Assembly: GCA_029265615.1 (NCBI GenBank)
Contig: JAJUIB010000003.1
Span: 62,001-126,000, forward strand
Length of the DNA stretch: 64,000 nt
Source: Spirochaetota bacterium
Lineage (GTDB): Bacteria; Spirochaetota; Spirochaetia; Treponematales; Rectinemataceae
Direction: 5' to 3'
In this document: positions 17,705-25,685 of the stretch, piece by piece
Layout of the letters: every line of letters begins with the position of its first letter
Numbering within the stretch: the first letter of the stretch is position 1
Program-made: the position numbers and the translations under genes
The notes under the pieces: model-generated
Seen by the model: only the letters and a program-made list of their open reading frames with translations
Database searches by the model: none
Told to the model about the DNA's origin: nothing

Positions 17705-19723
17705 CTAATGCCGCCCGAGTGTGCGTTCGACGAGGTCGTCGTCGACCGAGTAGGGAAGGGTGATATGTCCGAGCTCGGGGTGGCGTTCGTTGTACTCGGC
17801 GGCGACTTCGACGGCATGTGCGTTGCGCGCCCATGCGCGGCGGGCGACGCCGCCCATCACGTCCCAGGGCATTGCCATGTTGATGACCGCATCGACCTTT
17901 GCAGAGCCGTCGAGGACGAGACCGAAGCCGCCGTTTACCGACTTGCCTATGCCGACGCCGCCGCCGTTGTGAAGGGCGACGAGGCTCATGCCGCGTGCGG
18001 CGTTGCCCGCGAAGATCTGCGTCGCCATCTCCGCCATGACATTCGAGCCATCCTTGATGTTCGAGGTCTCGCGGAAGGGGCTGTCCGTGCCGCCCGTGTC
18101 GTGGTGGTCGCGGCCGAGCATGATGGGGCCGACCTCGCCCTTTCGCACCATGTCGTTGAACTTGAGCGCGATGTCGCGGCGGCCCAGTGCGTCCTGGTAG
18201 AGGATGCGCGCCTGGGTGCCGACGACGAGCTTGTTTTTCTCCGCGTCGCGGATCCAGATCCAGTTGTCGCGGTCCTGACCGCGGCGCTTCGGGTCGATAA
18301 TCGACATTGCGGCGGCATCGGTCTTGCGGAGGTCCTCGCTCTTGCCGGAGAGGCAGACCCAGCGGAAGGGACCGTAGCCGTAATCGAAAAGCTCGGGGCC
18401 GAGGATGTCCTCGACGTAGCTCGGGAAGACGAAGCCGTCCTTCTCGTCGACGCCGTTCTTCGAGACTTCACGGACTCCCGCGTCCCAGACCGCCTTGAGA
18501 AAGGAGTTGCCATAGTCGAAGAAGTAGGTGCCTTTGCGGGAGAGCCGCGAGATTACCTCGAAATGTCGTCTGAGCGAGGCGTCCACGCGCCTGCGGAACT
18601 CCTCGGGGTTTTCGCGCAAAAGCCGCGTGCGCTCCTCAAAGCTCGTGCCCGCCGGGCAGTAGCCGCCCTCATAGGCGGCATGGCAGGAGGTCTGGTCGGA
18701 AAGAAGGTCGATCTTGACCGCATGCGAATCGGCCCACTCGAGGAGGTCGACGACGTTGCCAAGGAAGGCGACCGCAAGCGGTTCGCCCTTGGCCCGCGCT
18801 TCTCCGGCGAGACGGAAGGCCTCCTCGGGACTCGTCGCGACGGTGTCCACCCAGCCCTGACTTTTGCGGGTTTCGACGCGCGAGGGGTCGACCTCCGCGA
18901 TGACGCTCGCGGCGCGCGCGATGTTCGCTGCCTTGCCCTGGGCGCCCGACATGCCGCCCAAACCCGAGGAGACAAAGAGCTTGCCCGAGAGGTCGCCGTC
19001 CGGGGCGACGCCGAGTTTTAGGCGGCCCGCGTTGAGGATCGTATTGTAGGTGCCATGGACGATGCCCTGGGGGCCGATGTACATCCACCCGCCCGCCGTC
19101 ATCTGGCCGTAATTCGCCACGCCGAGGGCCGCGGCTACCGCGAAATCCTTCGAGTTGTCGAACATGCCCACCATAAGGCCGTTTGTGACAATCGCGCGCG
19201 GCGCGTAGGGGTGGCTCTTGAAAAGGCCGAGCGGATGGCCCGATTCGACGACGAGGGTCGTCTGCTCATCGACGAGTTCAAGGTACTTCTTGATGAGCCG
19301 GTACTGCATCCAGTTCTGGCATACCTGTCCCGTCTCGCCGTAGGTGACAAGCTCATAGGGATAGAGCGCGACCGCAAAGTCAAGGTTGTTGTCGATCATC
19401 ACCTGCATCGCACGGCCCTCGACGCATCTCCCCCGGTACTGGTCGATGGGAAGGCCTTTGAGCGCCCCCTGCGGGCGGAAGCGGTAGCCATAGATGCGCC
19501 CCTTTTCTCGGAGTTCCGCAAGGAACTCGGGCGCAAGCCGCTCGTGCCATTTCTCGGGGATGTAGCGGAGCGCGTTGCGGAGGGCGAGTGCCTCCTGCGC
19601 GGGGTTGAGCTTCGCCTCACGCCGTGGCGCGCGGCGGATGCCCGGCTCGAAGACCGGGTCGGGCGGTAGCTCGTCGAATTCGAGCTTGATTGTCATGGCC
19701 TGTTCGATGTCGCGGTTCTTCAC
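17705..19723 (-). CDS. hutU: Urocanate hydratase, long form
   Basis: Converts urocanate to imidazolone-5-propionate using tightly bound NAD+ as electrophile. 672 residues, about 115 more than the 555-residue Pseudomonas/Bacillus enzyme and close to the long animal-type form. Signatures are SGLGGMSGAQGKA (NAD site, residues ~250), TSCHAAYEGGYCP near 350 and the YGYGPFRWVCLSGKSEDL segment with the catalytic cysteine near 452. GTG start at 19723 overlaps the hutH stop as GTGA, with AAGGAGG 6 nt upstream; an ATG nine codons later is less well supported. Confidence 0.96.
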   Translation of the reverse strand: MKNRDIEQAMTIKLEFDELPPDPVFEPGIRRAPRREAKLNPAQEALALRNALRYIPEKWHERLAPEFLAELREKGRIYGYRFRPQGALKGLPIDQYRGRCVEGRAMQVMIDNNLDFAVALYPYELVTYGETGQVCQNWMQYRLIKKYLELVDEQTTLVVESGHPLGLFKSHPYAPRAIVTNGLMVGMFDNSKDFAVAAALGVANYGQMTAGGWMYIGPQGIVHGTYNTILNAGRLKLGVAPDGDLSGKLFVSSGLGGMSGAQGKAANIARAASVIAEVDPSRVETRKSQGWVDTVATSPEEAFRLAGEARAKGEPLAVAFLGNVVDLLEWADSHAVKIDLLSDQTSCHAAYEGGYCPAGTSFEERTRLLRENPEEFRRRVDASLRRHFEVISRLSRKGTYFFDYGNSFLKAVWDAGVREVSKNGVDEKDGFVFPSYVEDILGPELFDYGYGPFRWVCLSGKSEDLRKTDAAAMSIIDPKRRGQDRDNWIWIRDAEKNKLVVGTQARILYQDALGRRDIALKFNDMVRKGEVGPIMLGRDHHDTGGTDSPFRETSNIKDGSNVMAEMATQIFAGNAARGMSLVALHNGGGVGIGKSVNGGFGLVLDGSAKVDAVINMAMPWDVMGGVARRAWARNAHAVEVAAEYNERHPELGHITLPYSVDDDLVERTLGRH

Positions 19724-21333
19724 TTGCAGCCTCCTTGCGCGAGGGCGGCTTCTGCCGCCGCGAGGATGGATCCGCCTGCGACAAGGTCACGGGCGGCGTC
19801 GAGGTCGGGGTACATCACTCGGTCTTCGGCCCAGCCGGGCACGGCGGCGCGGAGCGCGCGGTAGGCGGCCAGCGTCGCAGGTGACAAGAGTTCCTCGGGC
19901 CTGGCTTTCAGCTCTTCGGCGCGGAGGTCGACGGCCTGGCAGGCGGCGAGAAGTTCAATGCCGAGCACCGCTTCGGCATTGCCGAGAATCGAGCGGGCCT
20001 TCCGCGCGGCGATCGTGCCCATGGAGACGTGGTCCTCCTGGTTCGCGCTCGAGGGGATGGAGTCGACGCTGGCGGGGTGGGCGAGGACTTTGTTCTCCGA
20101 CACGAGGGCCGCGGCGGCGTATTGGGCGATCATGAAGCCCGAGTTGAGGCCGCCGGAGCGTGTGAGGAAGGCGGGAAGCCCATTCGAGAGCGCGGGATTC
20201 ACAAGGCGCTCGGTGCGCCGTTCGGAGATGTTCGCAAGCTCGGCGAGGGCGATGCCGAGGAAGTCCATCGCGAGGGCGACCGGTTGGCCGTGGAAGTTGC
20301 CGCCCGAGATGATATCCGCGCCAAGCCCTTCGCCAATAGCCGTGGGAAAGCCGGCGGAGAGGTCGGCCGGGAGGATGAGGGGATTGTCGGTGACGGCGTT
20401 GAGTTCGCGGCCGACGACACCGGCCACATAGCCGATCGCATCGCGGCTCGCCCCGTGGATCTGCGGCACGCATCGCAGTCCGTAGGCATCCTGCACGCGG
20501 AGCTCGCCCTGGTGCGTGATCATCTGCGAACCTGCGAGAGTTTCGCGGAGGAAGCGTGCCGAGGCGATTTGACCAGGCTGGCGGCGAAGTTCGTGGACGC
20601 GCGGATCGTAGGCATCGACGATGCCGCGGAGCGCCTGTGCGGTGAGTGCGGCGATGAGATCGGCGCTACGGACGAGGCGCTCGGCGTCATGCACCGCGAG
20701 CGCGCCGACCGCGGTCATCACCTGGGTGCCGTTGATGAGGGCGAGCCCCTCTTTTGCGGAAAGCTCGACGGGGGAGAGACCCGCGGCGGCAAGCGCCTGG
20801 GCTCCCGTCATTCTGACGCCATGATAGAAGGCCTCGCCCATACCACACAGGACAAGGGCCATGTGCGAAAGGGGGGCAAGATCGCCCGAGGCGCCAAGCG
20901 AACCCTTTTCGGGGACAAGCGGGACGACGCCTGCGTTGAGGAGCGCGATGAGCGCATTGAGCGTCGAGGGGCGGATGCCTGAGTAACCGACGGCAAGGGC
21001 GTTTGCGCGGAGGAGCACCATGGCGCGCACCACCTCGGTGGGAAGGGGGTCGCCGACGCCGCAGGCATGGCTCATGATGAGGTTCTTCTGGAGCGTGGCG
21101 TTCTCCTCCGTGGAGATGACGACATCGCAGAACTTGCCAAAGCCGGTGGTGATGCCATAGCGGACGATGCTTTCGGCGACGCAGCGGTCGACGACCGCGC
21201 GCGAGGCGGCAACGCGCGTCTCCGCCTGAGGAGAGAGTTCGACCCGCGCGCCATCCCGGGCAACGCGGGCGAGCTTGGAAAGATCGAGGGAGTGTCCATC
21301 GATGTGCACGGTGTCTTGAGTGGTATCGCGCAT
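19720..21333 (-). CDS. hutH: Histidine ammonia-lyase
   Basis: Deaminates L-histidine to urocanate, the first step of the pathway. 537 residues from the ATG at 21333 (MRDTTQDTVHIDGHSLDL) with AAAGGAA upstream; an in-frame extension to 21432 would use the divergent promoter region and is not homologous. The GSLGASGDLAPLSH motif at residues ~145-158 contains the Ala-Ser-Gly triad that cyclises to the MIO cofactor. First gene of the hut block, coupled to hutU by a 4-nt overlap and divergent from a LysR gene. Confidence 0.96.
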   Translation of the reverse strand: MRDTTQDTVHIDGHSLDLSKLARVARDGARVELSPQAETRVAASRAVVDRCVAESIVRYGITTGFGKFCDVVISTEENATLQKNLIMSHACGVGDPLPTEVVRAMVLLRANALAVGYSGIRPSTLNALIALLNAGVVPLVPEKGSLGASGDLAPLSHMALVLCGMGEAFYHGVRMTGAQALAAAGLSPVELSAKEGLALINGTQVMTAVGALAVHDAERLVRSADLIAALTAQALRGIVDAYDPRVHELRRQPGQIASARFLRETLAGSQMITHQGELRVQDAYGLRCVPQIHGASRDAIGYVAGVVGRELNAVTDNPLILPADLSAGFPTAIGEGLGADIISGGNFHGQPVALAMDFLGIALAELANISERRTERLVNPALSNGLPAFLTRSGGLNSGFMIAQYAAAALVSENKVLAHPASVDSIPSSANQEDHVSMGTIAARKARSILGNAEAVLGIELLAACQAVDLRAEELKARPEELLSPATLAAYRALRAAVPGWAEDRVMYPDLDAARDLVAGGSILAAAEAALAQGGCK

Positions 21334-21444
21334 GGCGCTCGTTCCTTTCGTGAGCCTGTGCTTAAGGGAGGCGTGCGACACATGTCCTTCGCGCCTCCGC
21401 CTTTTGTACGCCTTCACTATATGACAGAGCATGGTTTTAGTAAA

Positions 21445-21470
21445 ATTAATGATTTCAATAACTCATTATT
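21445..21470. promoter_or_regulatory. Candidate LysR operator in the hutH-LysR divergent region
   Basis: ATTAATGA (21445-21452) and TCATTATT (21463-21470) form a 7-of-8 inverted repeat with a 10-nt spacer. It lies in a markedly AT-rich 100-bp stretch between hutH and the LysR gene. Size and layout fit a LysR recognition site, but the exact T-N11-A register is not fixed. Confidence 0.45.
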
Positions 21471-21486
21471 TATGCTAATGTCAGAT

Positions 21487-22371
21487 ATGCTCGATTACCG
21501 GCTTGTTGAGGCCTTCGCGGCCGTTCTCGAGGAAGGTGGCTTTGAGCGTGCGGCAGCGCGCCTGTGTATCACGCAATCGGCGGTCTCGCAGCGCATCAAA
21601 CAGCTTGAGCATGCGATGGGCCGCGTGCTCATCGTCCGCGAATCGCCGCCGCGCGCTACGCTTGCGGGCGAGCGACTCCTCCGCCATTACCGCCAGGTGC
21701 TCGACCTCGAGGAGGAGGCGGTTTTCGAGATCGGTGCGCGGACTGAGGGCTACCAACACCTTCCTATCGCCGTGAATACCGACAGTCTTGCCGTGTGGCT
21801 CCTCGATGCGATACTCCCCACGTTTCGCGACCGCCCGGTTACCTTCGAGATACTCGTCGAGGCTCAGGACCGGACGCTCGCCTTTCTCAAATCGGGGGCC
21901 GTGGTCGCCTGCGTTAGCCCTCAGCGCGAGGGCATTCAGGGCTGCTCTTCGACGCTTATTGGCAGCATGCGCTATGTTCTCGCTGCCTCGCCCGATTTTC
22001 GCAGGCGCTGGTTCGATGCGGGCTTTTCCGCCGAAGCCGCTTCCCGCGCGCCGCTTATCCATTACTCGCGCGACGATCCGCTCCAGTATCGCGCTTTATC
22101 GCAGGTGTTCGGCGAAGGGCGCCCCGAGCCGCCTGAGCACTTCATCCCTTCAACCGAGAAATACTTTGCCGCCATCGTCGCGGGGCTCGGCTATGGACTC
22201 GTGCCCGCGGTGCTCGCCGGCCCCGAGTTTGCATCGGGCGGCCTCGTCGAGCTTGAGCCGCGCGCGCGTATCGAGGTTCCGCTCTATTGGCACCGGTGGA
22301 ATCGTCACTCGTTCCTCCTGGGGGAACTCACCGAGGCGATACTCTGTGCGGGGGCGGCCATTCTCGAATAA
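21487..22371 (+). CDS. ArgP-like LysR-family transcriptional regulator
   Basis: DNA-binding regulator, 294 residues from the ATG at 21487 (MLDYRLVEAFAAVLEEGGF), which matches the usual ArgP/IciA start; ATGs at 21472 and 21478 are also possible and none has a clear SD. Winged helix-turn-helix ERAAARLCITQSAVSQRIKQL at residues ~18-40 (cut to the helix pair), then SPPRATLAGERLL, both characteristic of the ArgP branch. The C-terminal periplasmic-binding-like domain senses a ligand. It is divergent from hutH across 153 nt, so control of histidine use (and of itself) is the simplest inference; ArgP itself responds to Lys/Arg in E. coli. Confidence 0.88.
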   Translation: MLDYRLVEAFAAVLEEGGFERAAARLCITQSAVSQRIKQLEHAMGRVLIVRESPPRATLAGERLLRHYRQVLDLEEEAVFEIGARTEGYQHLPIAVNTDSLAVWLLDAILPTFRDRPVTFEILVEAQDRTLAFLKSGAVVACVSPQREGIQGCSSTLIGSMRYVLAASPDFRRRWFDAGFSAEAASRAPLIHYSRDDPLQYRALSQVFGEGRPEPPEHFIPSTEKYFAAIVAGLGYGLVPAVLAGPEFASGGLVELEPRARIEVPLYWHRWNRHSFLLGELTEAILCAGAAILE

Positions 22372-22395
22372 GGGTGTGCAAACGGCCTTGAGCGC

Positions 22396-22980
22396 TCAGA
22401 GGCCGAGGATGGAGAGGAGCGCCTTTGCGAATTCCTCGGCGTCAAGCTTCCCCTCCAGGTAGGCCTTGATGAGGACCTTGAGCTCGGGCGGAAAGGCCTC
22501 CCAGTAGGCATCCTGCCAGCGCGGCATCTCTTCCCACAGCTCGCGCTGTTTGCTCGGCGGCATGGCTCCTTGGGCGTATTCAACGAACTGCTCCGCCATT
22601 TTGAGGAGGAGCTCGGGGGGAAGGCGCGCCGCGTCGCCGCCCGTCGCGGTGCCCGCGCGAGGATCGCCGGGCTCGGGAATGTAGGATGCAAGGAGGGCGG
22701 CAAGATCCTCTTCGGGAATGTCGGGGGCGTTTTGGCGGATGAGGTCGGCGACGAAGTCTTTGACCATCGTGCGGATGCCGTCGAGCGAATAGCCCATCTG
22801 TCCCTGGATCTCCGCGGCGACGCGGCGCGCAGACTCCGCGGGGCCGAGCCCGCCAATCTTGCCGAGGAGGCAGCGGTCGCGCTTCCGCCGCTCGCATGCC
22901 TTGAGTATGACCTCGAATTCCCCCTCGTCGGCGCGGTTAAGAATGTAGTCGAGGGCGGATTCGAGTTCTTTGCGGGACAT
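22396..22980 (-). CDS. Hypothetical helical protein
   Basis: 194 residues from the ATG at 22980, which has AAAGGAG 5 nt upstream. Predicted to be almost wholly helical and acidic, with no signal peptide, membrane segment or cysteine pair. It opens SRKELESALDYILNRADEGEFEVI and continues with an EIQGQMGYSLDGIRTMVKDF segment; a Pro/Gly-rich hinge around residue 110 splits it into two halves. I recognise no family. It converges with the LysR gene, with a short hairpin (22384-22404) at the junction. Confidence 0.75.
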   Translation of the reverse strand: MSRKELESALDYILNRADEGEFEVILKACERRKRDRCLLGKIGGLGPAESARRVAAEIQGQMGYSLDGIRTMVKDFVADLIRQNAPDIPEEDLAALLASYIPEPGDPRAGTATGGDAARLPPELLLKMAEQFVEYAQGAMPPSKQRELWEEMPRWQDAYWEAFPPELKVLIKAYLEGKLDAEEFAKALLSILGL

Positions 22981-23041
22981 GCGTACTCCTTTGAGATGCT
23001 GCGGCCAGTATCCTTCTCCGCGCAATGACTGTAAAGAGCCC

Positions 23042-23105
23042 GGCTATCCTGCCGCCGGCTATCCTGCCGCCTGGGCTATCCTGCCGCCTGGGCTATCCTG
23101 CCGCC
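23042..23105. repeat. Four direct copies of a 15-bp sequence
   Basis: GGCTATCCTGCCGCC occurs at 23042, 23057, 23074 and 23091, giving periods of 15, 17 and 17 nt (the last two with TG between copies). It lies between the hypothetical gene at 22980 and the EamA gene at 23157 and is followed by CCTGATCAGG, a perfect 10-bp palindrome. Confidence 0.9.
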
Positions 23106-23156
23106 TGATCAGGCGCGCGCTAGACCGAAGCCTACAAGCCGCGTTAGGATTGCGCC

Positions 23157-24044
23157 ATGAAGCGAGATCAGGCTATCGCGAGCGCTCTCGGCCTTGCCAC
23201 CGCTCTCATCTGGGGTCTTTCGTTTTTGAGCATCAAGGTCGCTGTCACCGCCGTGCCCCCCATGAGCCTGGGGCTGTGGCGTTTTGTCGTTGCCGTCGCG
23301 GTTCTGCCCCTCGTCGCGCTCGGCACCCGCGAACGACTCCGTGTCGCCCCGCGTGACCTTCCCCGTCTTGCCGCAAGCGGTCTTGTTGGTGTAACCCTCT
23401 ACTTTCTGTGCGAGAACAACGGCATCATGCTTCTTTCCGCTTCGGAGTCCTCGCTCATCATCGGTTCGATCCCTGTGCTCACGATGCTTGCGGAGCGGCT
23501 CTTCCTCGGTGCCCATCTGGGACCGCGCGCCTACCTCGGCGCCCTGCTTTCGCTCGGCGGCGTCGGACTCATCGCGGCGCGCTCTCCGGGCGCGGCTTCT
23601 TCGCCGATGGGCTTTGTGTACATGGGAGGGGCGGCCCTCGCCTGGGTTGGCTACTCCTTTCTCACGAGGCCCCTCGGTGCCCGCTACGGCCGCGTCGCCA
23701 TCACGTTCTGGCAGAGCCTTTTTGGTTTGCTCGGCTTTGTGCCCTTCGCCCTCGCTGAGCTACCTGCTTGGCGGGCGCCAAGTCCCCTCGTTGTCCTCAA
23801 TGTTCTCTATCTTGGGATCTTTTGTTCAGCGCTCGGCTACTGGTTCTATGTCACCACGCTCGACATCCTCGGCGCGGGCAAGGCGAGCGTCTTCATCAAT
23901 CTCATCCCAGTTGTCTCCGTCGTCGCGGCCTTTTTCCTCTTGGGCGAGCGCCTTGCGGGGCTCCAGTGGGCGGGCGGCGCGCTCGCGGTGCTCGGCGTCT
24001 GGCTTGCCACAATGCAGGGCCGGGAAGCCGCCTCTGGCGGCTGA
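23157..24044 (+). CDS. EamA-family permease
   Basis: Inner-membrane DMT-superfamily exporter of unknown substrate. 295 residues with ten hydrophobic segments in two EamA repeats. The first repeat carries LATALIWGLSFLSIKVAV and ESSLIIGSIPVLTMLAE, the second ALAWVGYSFLTRPL and FINLIPVVSVVAAFFLLGERL. It differs from the rarD product nearby, so it is not a duplicate of it. Only a weak SD (AGGAT). Short tandem repeats lie upstream, and a 7-bp hairpin lies after its stop. Confidence 0.88.
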   Translation: MKRDQAIASALGLATALIWGLSFLSIKVAVTAVPPMSLGLWRFVVAVAVLPLVALGTRERLRVAPRDLPRLAASGLVGVTLYFLCENNGIMLLSASESSLIIGSIPVLTMLAERLFLGAHLGPRAYLGALLSLGGVGLIAARSPGAASSPMGFVYMGGAALAWVGYSFLTRPLGARYGRVAITFWQSLFGLLGFVPFALAELPAWRAPSPLVVLNVLYLGIFCSALGYWFYVTTLDILGAGKASVFINLIPVVSVVAAFFLLGERLAGLQWAGGALAVLGVWLATMQGREAASGG

Positions 24045-24062
24045 AGCTCCGCGACGCCGGGC

Positions 24063-24080
24063 ACGGCCGTACGCGGCCGT
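24063..24080. terminator. Hairpin between convergent EamA and transglutaminase-like genes
   Basis: ACGGCCG-TACG-CGGCCGT, a perfect 7-bp stem with a 4-nt loop, inside the 49-nt gap between two converging genes. No U-tract on either strand, so termination is only inferred from position. Confidence 0.45.
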
Positions 24081-24093
24081 ACGCGCAAGGCGC

Positions 24094-25377
24094 CTACTCC
24101 CCGAGTTCCACGCCGATCCACTTCTTCCAGTCGGCTTGGCTCGCGGCGATCATCCCAAGGCCGACACGCGCGGTGGTTTCCGCGACGAGCCAGGCCTTTC
24201 CCGCAAAGGGGAAGCGTTGTCCGCCGCCGGGCACATCTATGCCGGCCATCGCATGGGCGTAGTCGCGCGAGAGCATGAGAATCGTGTCGATGCCGCGGCG
24301 TTCGAGGAGCATCGCCATGACAAGGGCGCGGGAATCGCAGTCGCCGCGCCCCTCGTAGGCTGCGGTGAGCGGGTCGACGAAGTCGATGCCTGAGGGGTCG
24401 CGCTCGTAGCGAAAACTCTGGACCCAGGCAAGGATGCGGCGCGCCGCCTCGGTCGGATCCTCAGGAAGGCGCCTGTCGAACTCTGCCGCGAGACGCCCGA
24501 GCCGCCTGAGGGATTCGCGGTAGATCATGCGGAAGCAGCGGGCCCAGGCCGCTTTCCAGAGCGCTTCCTGAGCCTCGCCGTAGGCTTCGAGCACCTTGAA
24601 TTCGCGCGTCGCCGTGAGCATGCACTGTTCGGCCTCGTCCGGGTTCCAAGGGAGCTCGATGCGTTCGCCTGCGAATTCGACGACACGCCATTCGGCGCCC
24701 TGCGGCGCGGGGAAGGGCAGGAGGTATTGGCTTACGGGACCGGGCGAGCGGCGCGCGGCCCGGTCGATCGAAAAGGCGTCGAGGGCGGAAAAGATGAAAT
24801 CGGCATAGGCCGAAAAGCGCGGGGCGTCGGCGTAGGCGAGGAGGGCGTAGCTCTGTTCACTCGCTCGTGCCGCCGCGCCACCAGAACCGGTCTGGGCGGC
24901 GGCGCGCGCGCCCACAAAGACCGCGTAGCCGCGTTTGGGCGCTCCGCCGAGCGCAAAGGAAAGCTCGGCGAAGACCGCTTCCCGTCCCTCATAGACAAAT
25001 GGCTCGCGCTCGCCCTTAGCGCCGAGCTTGGCGAGAAGCTCCCGCGCCTGGGCCTCCACACTCGCAAAACGACCCGGCTCATAAGCGATGAGGTCGAACT
25101 CCATGCCGCCTGCCGGATCGACAAAGGCGAAGCGGCTTTTTGCATCCCCCTCCTTGAGCGTGAAGCCTTCGGGGAGATCGATGAAAAAGCCCGATTCGGA
25201 CCAAAGCTCTTCAGTGTGTGCCTGCGCACAGAGGGCGGCCGCGATAAGAAGTGCTATGGCGAAGGGCTGCGGGTGACGGGCCCGCGCACTGGTCCCGCTT
25301 TGGGGTCTGCCGTGCCGTGGGACGGCGATGTGGGAGGCGTTCATGTCTCCATGATCGGATGCGGGGGGCGGCGCCAT
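24094..25377 (-). CDS. Exported transglutaminase-like protein
   Basis: Probably periplasmic. A hydrophobic segment PFAIALLIAAALCAQAHTEE about 45-60 residues in looks like a signal peptide with a long N-region. The second half contains GRGDCDSRALVMAMLLERRG followed by SRDYAHAMAG and a KAWLVAETT end, the Cys-His-Asp/Glu order of the transglutaminase-like cysteine fold. Family members are proteases or amidases rather than cross-linkers in many bacteria. 427 residues from the ATG at 25377 (GGAG 5 nt upstream); an ATG at 25344 is the alternative. Substrate unknown. Confidence 0.78.
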   Translation of the reverse strand: MAPPPASDHGDMNASHIAVPRHGRPQSGTSARARHPQPFAIALLIAAALCAQAHTEELWSESGFFIDLPEGFTLKEGDAKSRFAFVDPAGGMEFDLIAYEPGRFASVEAQARELLAKLGAKGEREPFVYEGREAVFAELSFALGGAPKRGYAVFVGARAAAQTGSGGAAARASEQSYALLAYADAPRFSAYADFIFSALDAFSIDRAARRSPGPVSQYLLPFPAPQGAEWRVVEFAGERIELPWNPDEAEQCMLTATREFKVLEAYGEAQEALWKAAWARCFRMIYRESLRRLGRLAAEFDRRLPEDPTEAARRILAWVQSFRYERDPSGIDFVDPLTAAYEGRGDCDSRALVMAMLLERRGIDTILMLSRDYAHAMAGIDVPGGGQRFPFAGKAWLVAETTARVGLGMIAASQADWKKWIGVELGE

Positions 25378-25685
25378 GAGCTCTCCGGCTTGCAAGGAGA
25401 ATCTAATTCGCTAGCTTGCATTTTATTGCATTATTGCGTAGAGTCATGGAGCCGGGAGCGATTTTGCGCTTCGTATGCCGGCCGCCCTGGCGCGGTCGAT
25501 CCGCTTTATGAAAGGGGTGCGCTATGCCGGATTCCGACGCTCATAGTCAGGAACCGCTGTCCCCGCACATATGCATGCCCCGAAGCGGAGAGCTTCGCCT
25601 TATCCGGATGTGGGTCGCTTAAGGCCCTGAATCCTCCGATTGAGGCGCCCCTTTCCGCTTTCGGGGCCCTCGAGAGGAGGAATTC
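25378..25685. other. 308-nt gap upstream of corA with hairpin and short open frames
   Basis: Holds an AT-rich promoter-like stretch near 25415-25445 (TTGCAT, TATTGC), a perfect 6-bp hairpin CGAAGC-GGAGA-GCTTCG at 25581-25597, and a 19-codon open frame at 25571-25630 with four prolines. No match to the M-box magnesium riboswitch consensus that I can recall. The long leader suggests regulation of corA, but nothing is proven. Confidence 0.5.

Noticed and set aside
17708-19021. 437-codon open frame antisense to hutU
   Set aside because: Mirrors the third-position G/C bias of hutU; protein is Asp/Glu/Ala-rich with no recognisable segment.
21334-21432. Extended hutH start at 21432
   Set aside because: Would cover most of the divergent regulatory region; the added 33 residues are basic and not part of histidine ammonia-lyases.
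23042-23105. Possible CRISPR array
   Set aside because: Repeats are 15 bp with 0-2 nt between them; there are no unique spacers and no cas genes.
25440-25685. M-box (ykoK) magnesium riboswitch before corA
   Set aside because: I could not find the conserved M-box blocks; only an isolated 6-bp hairpin is present.
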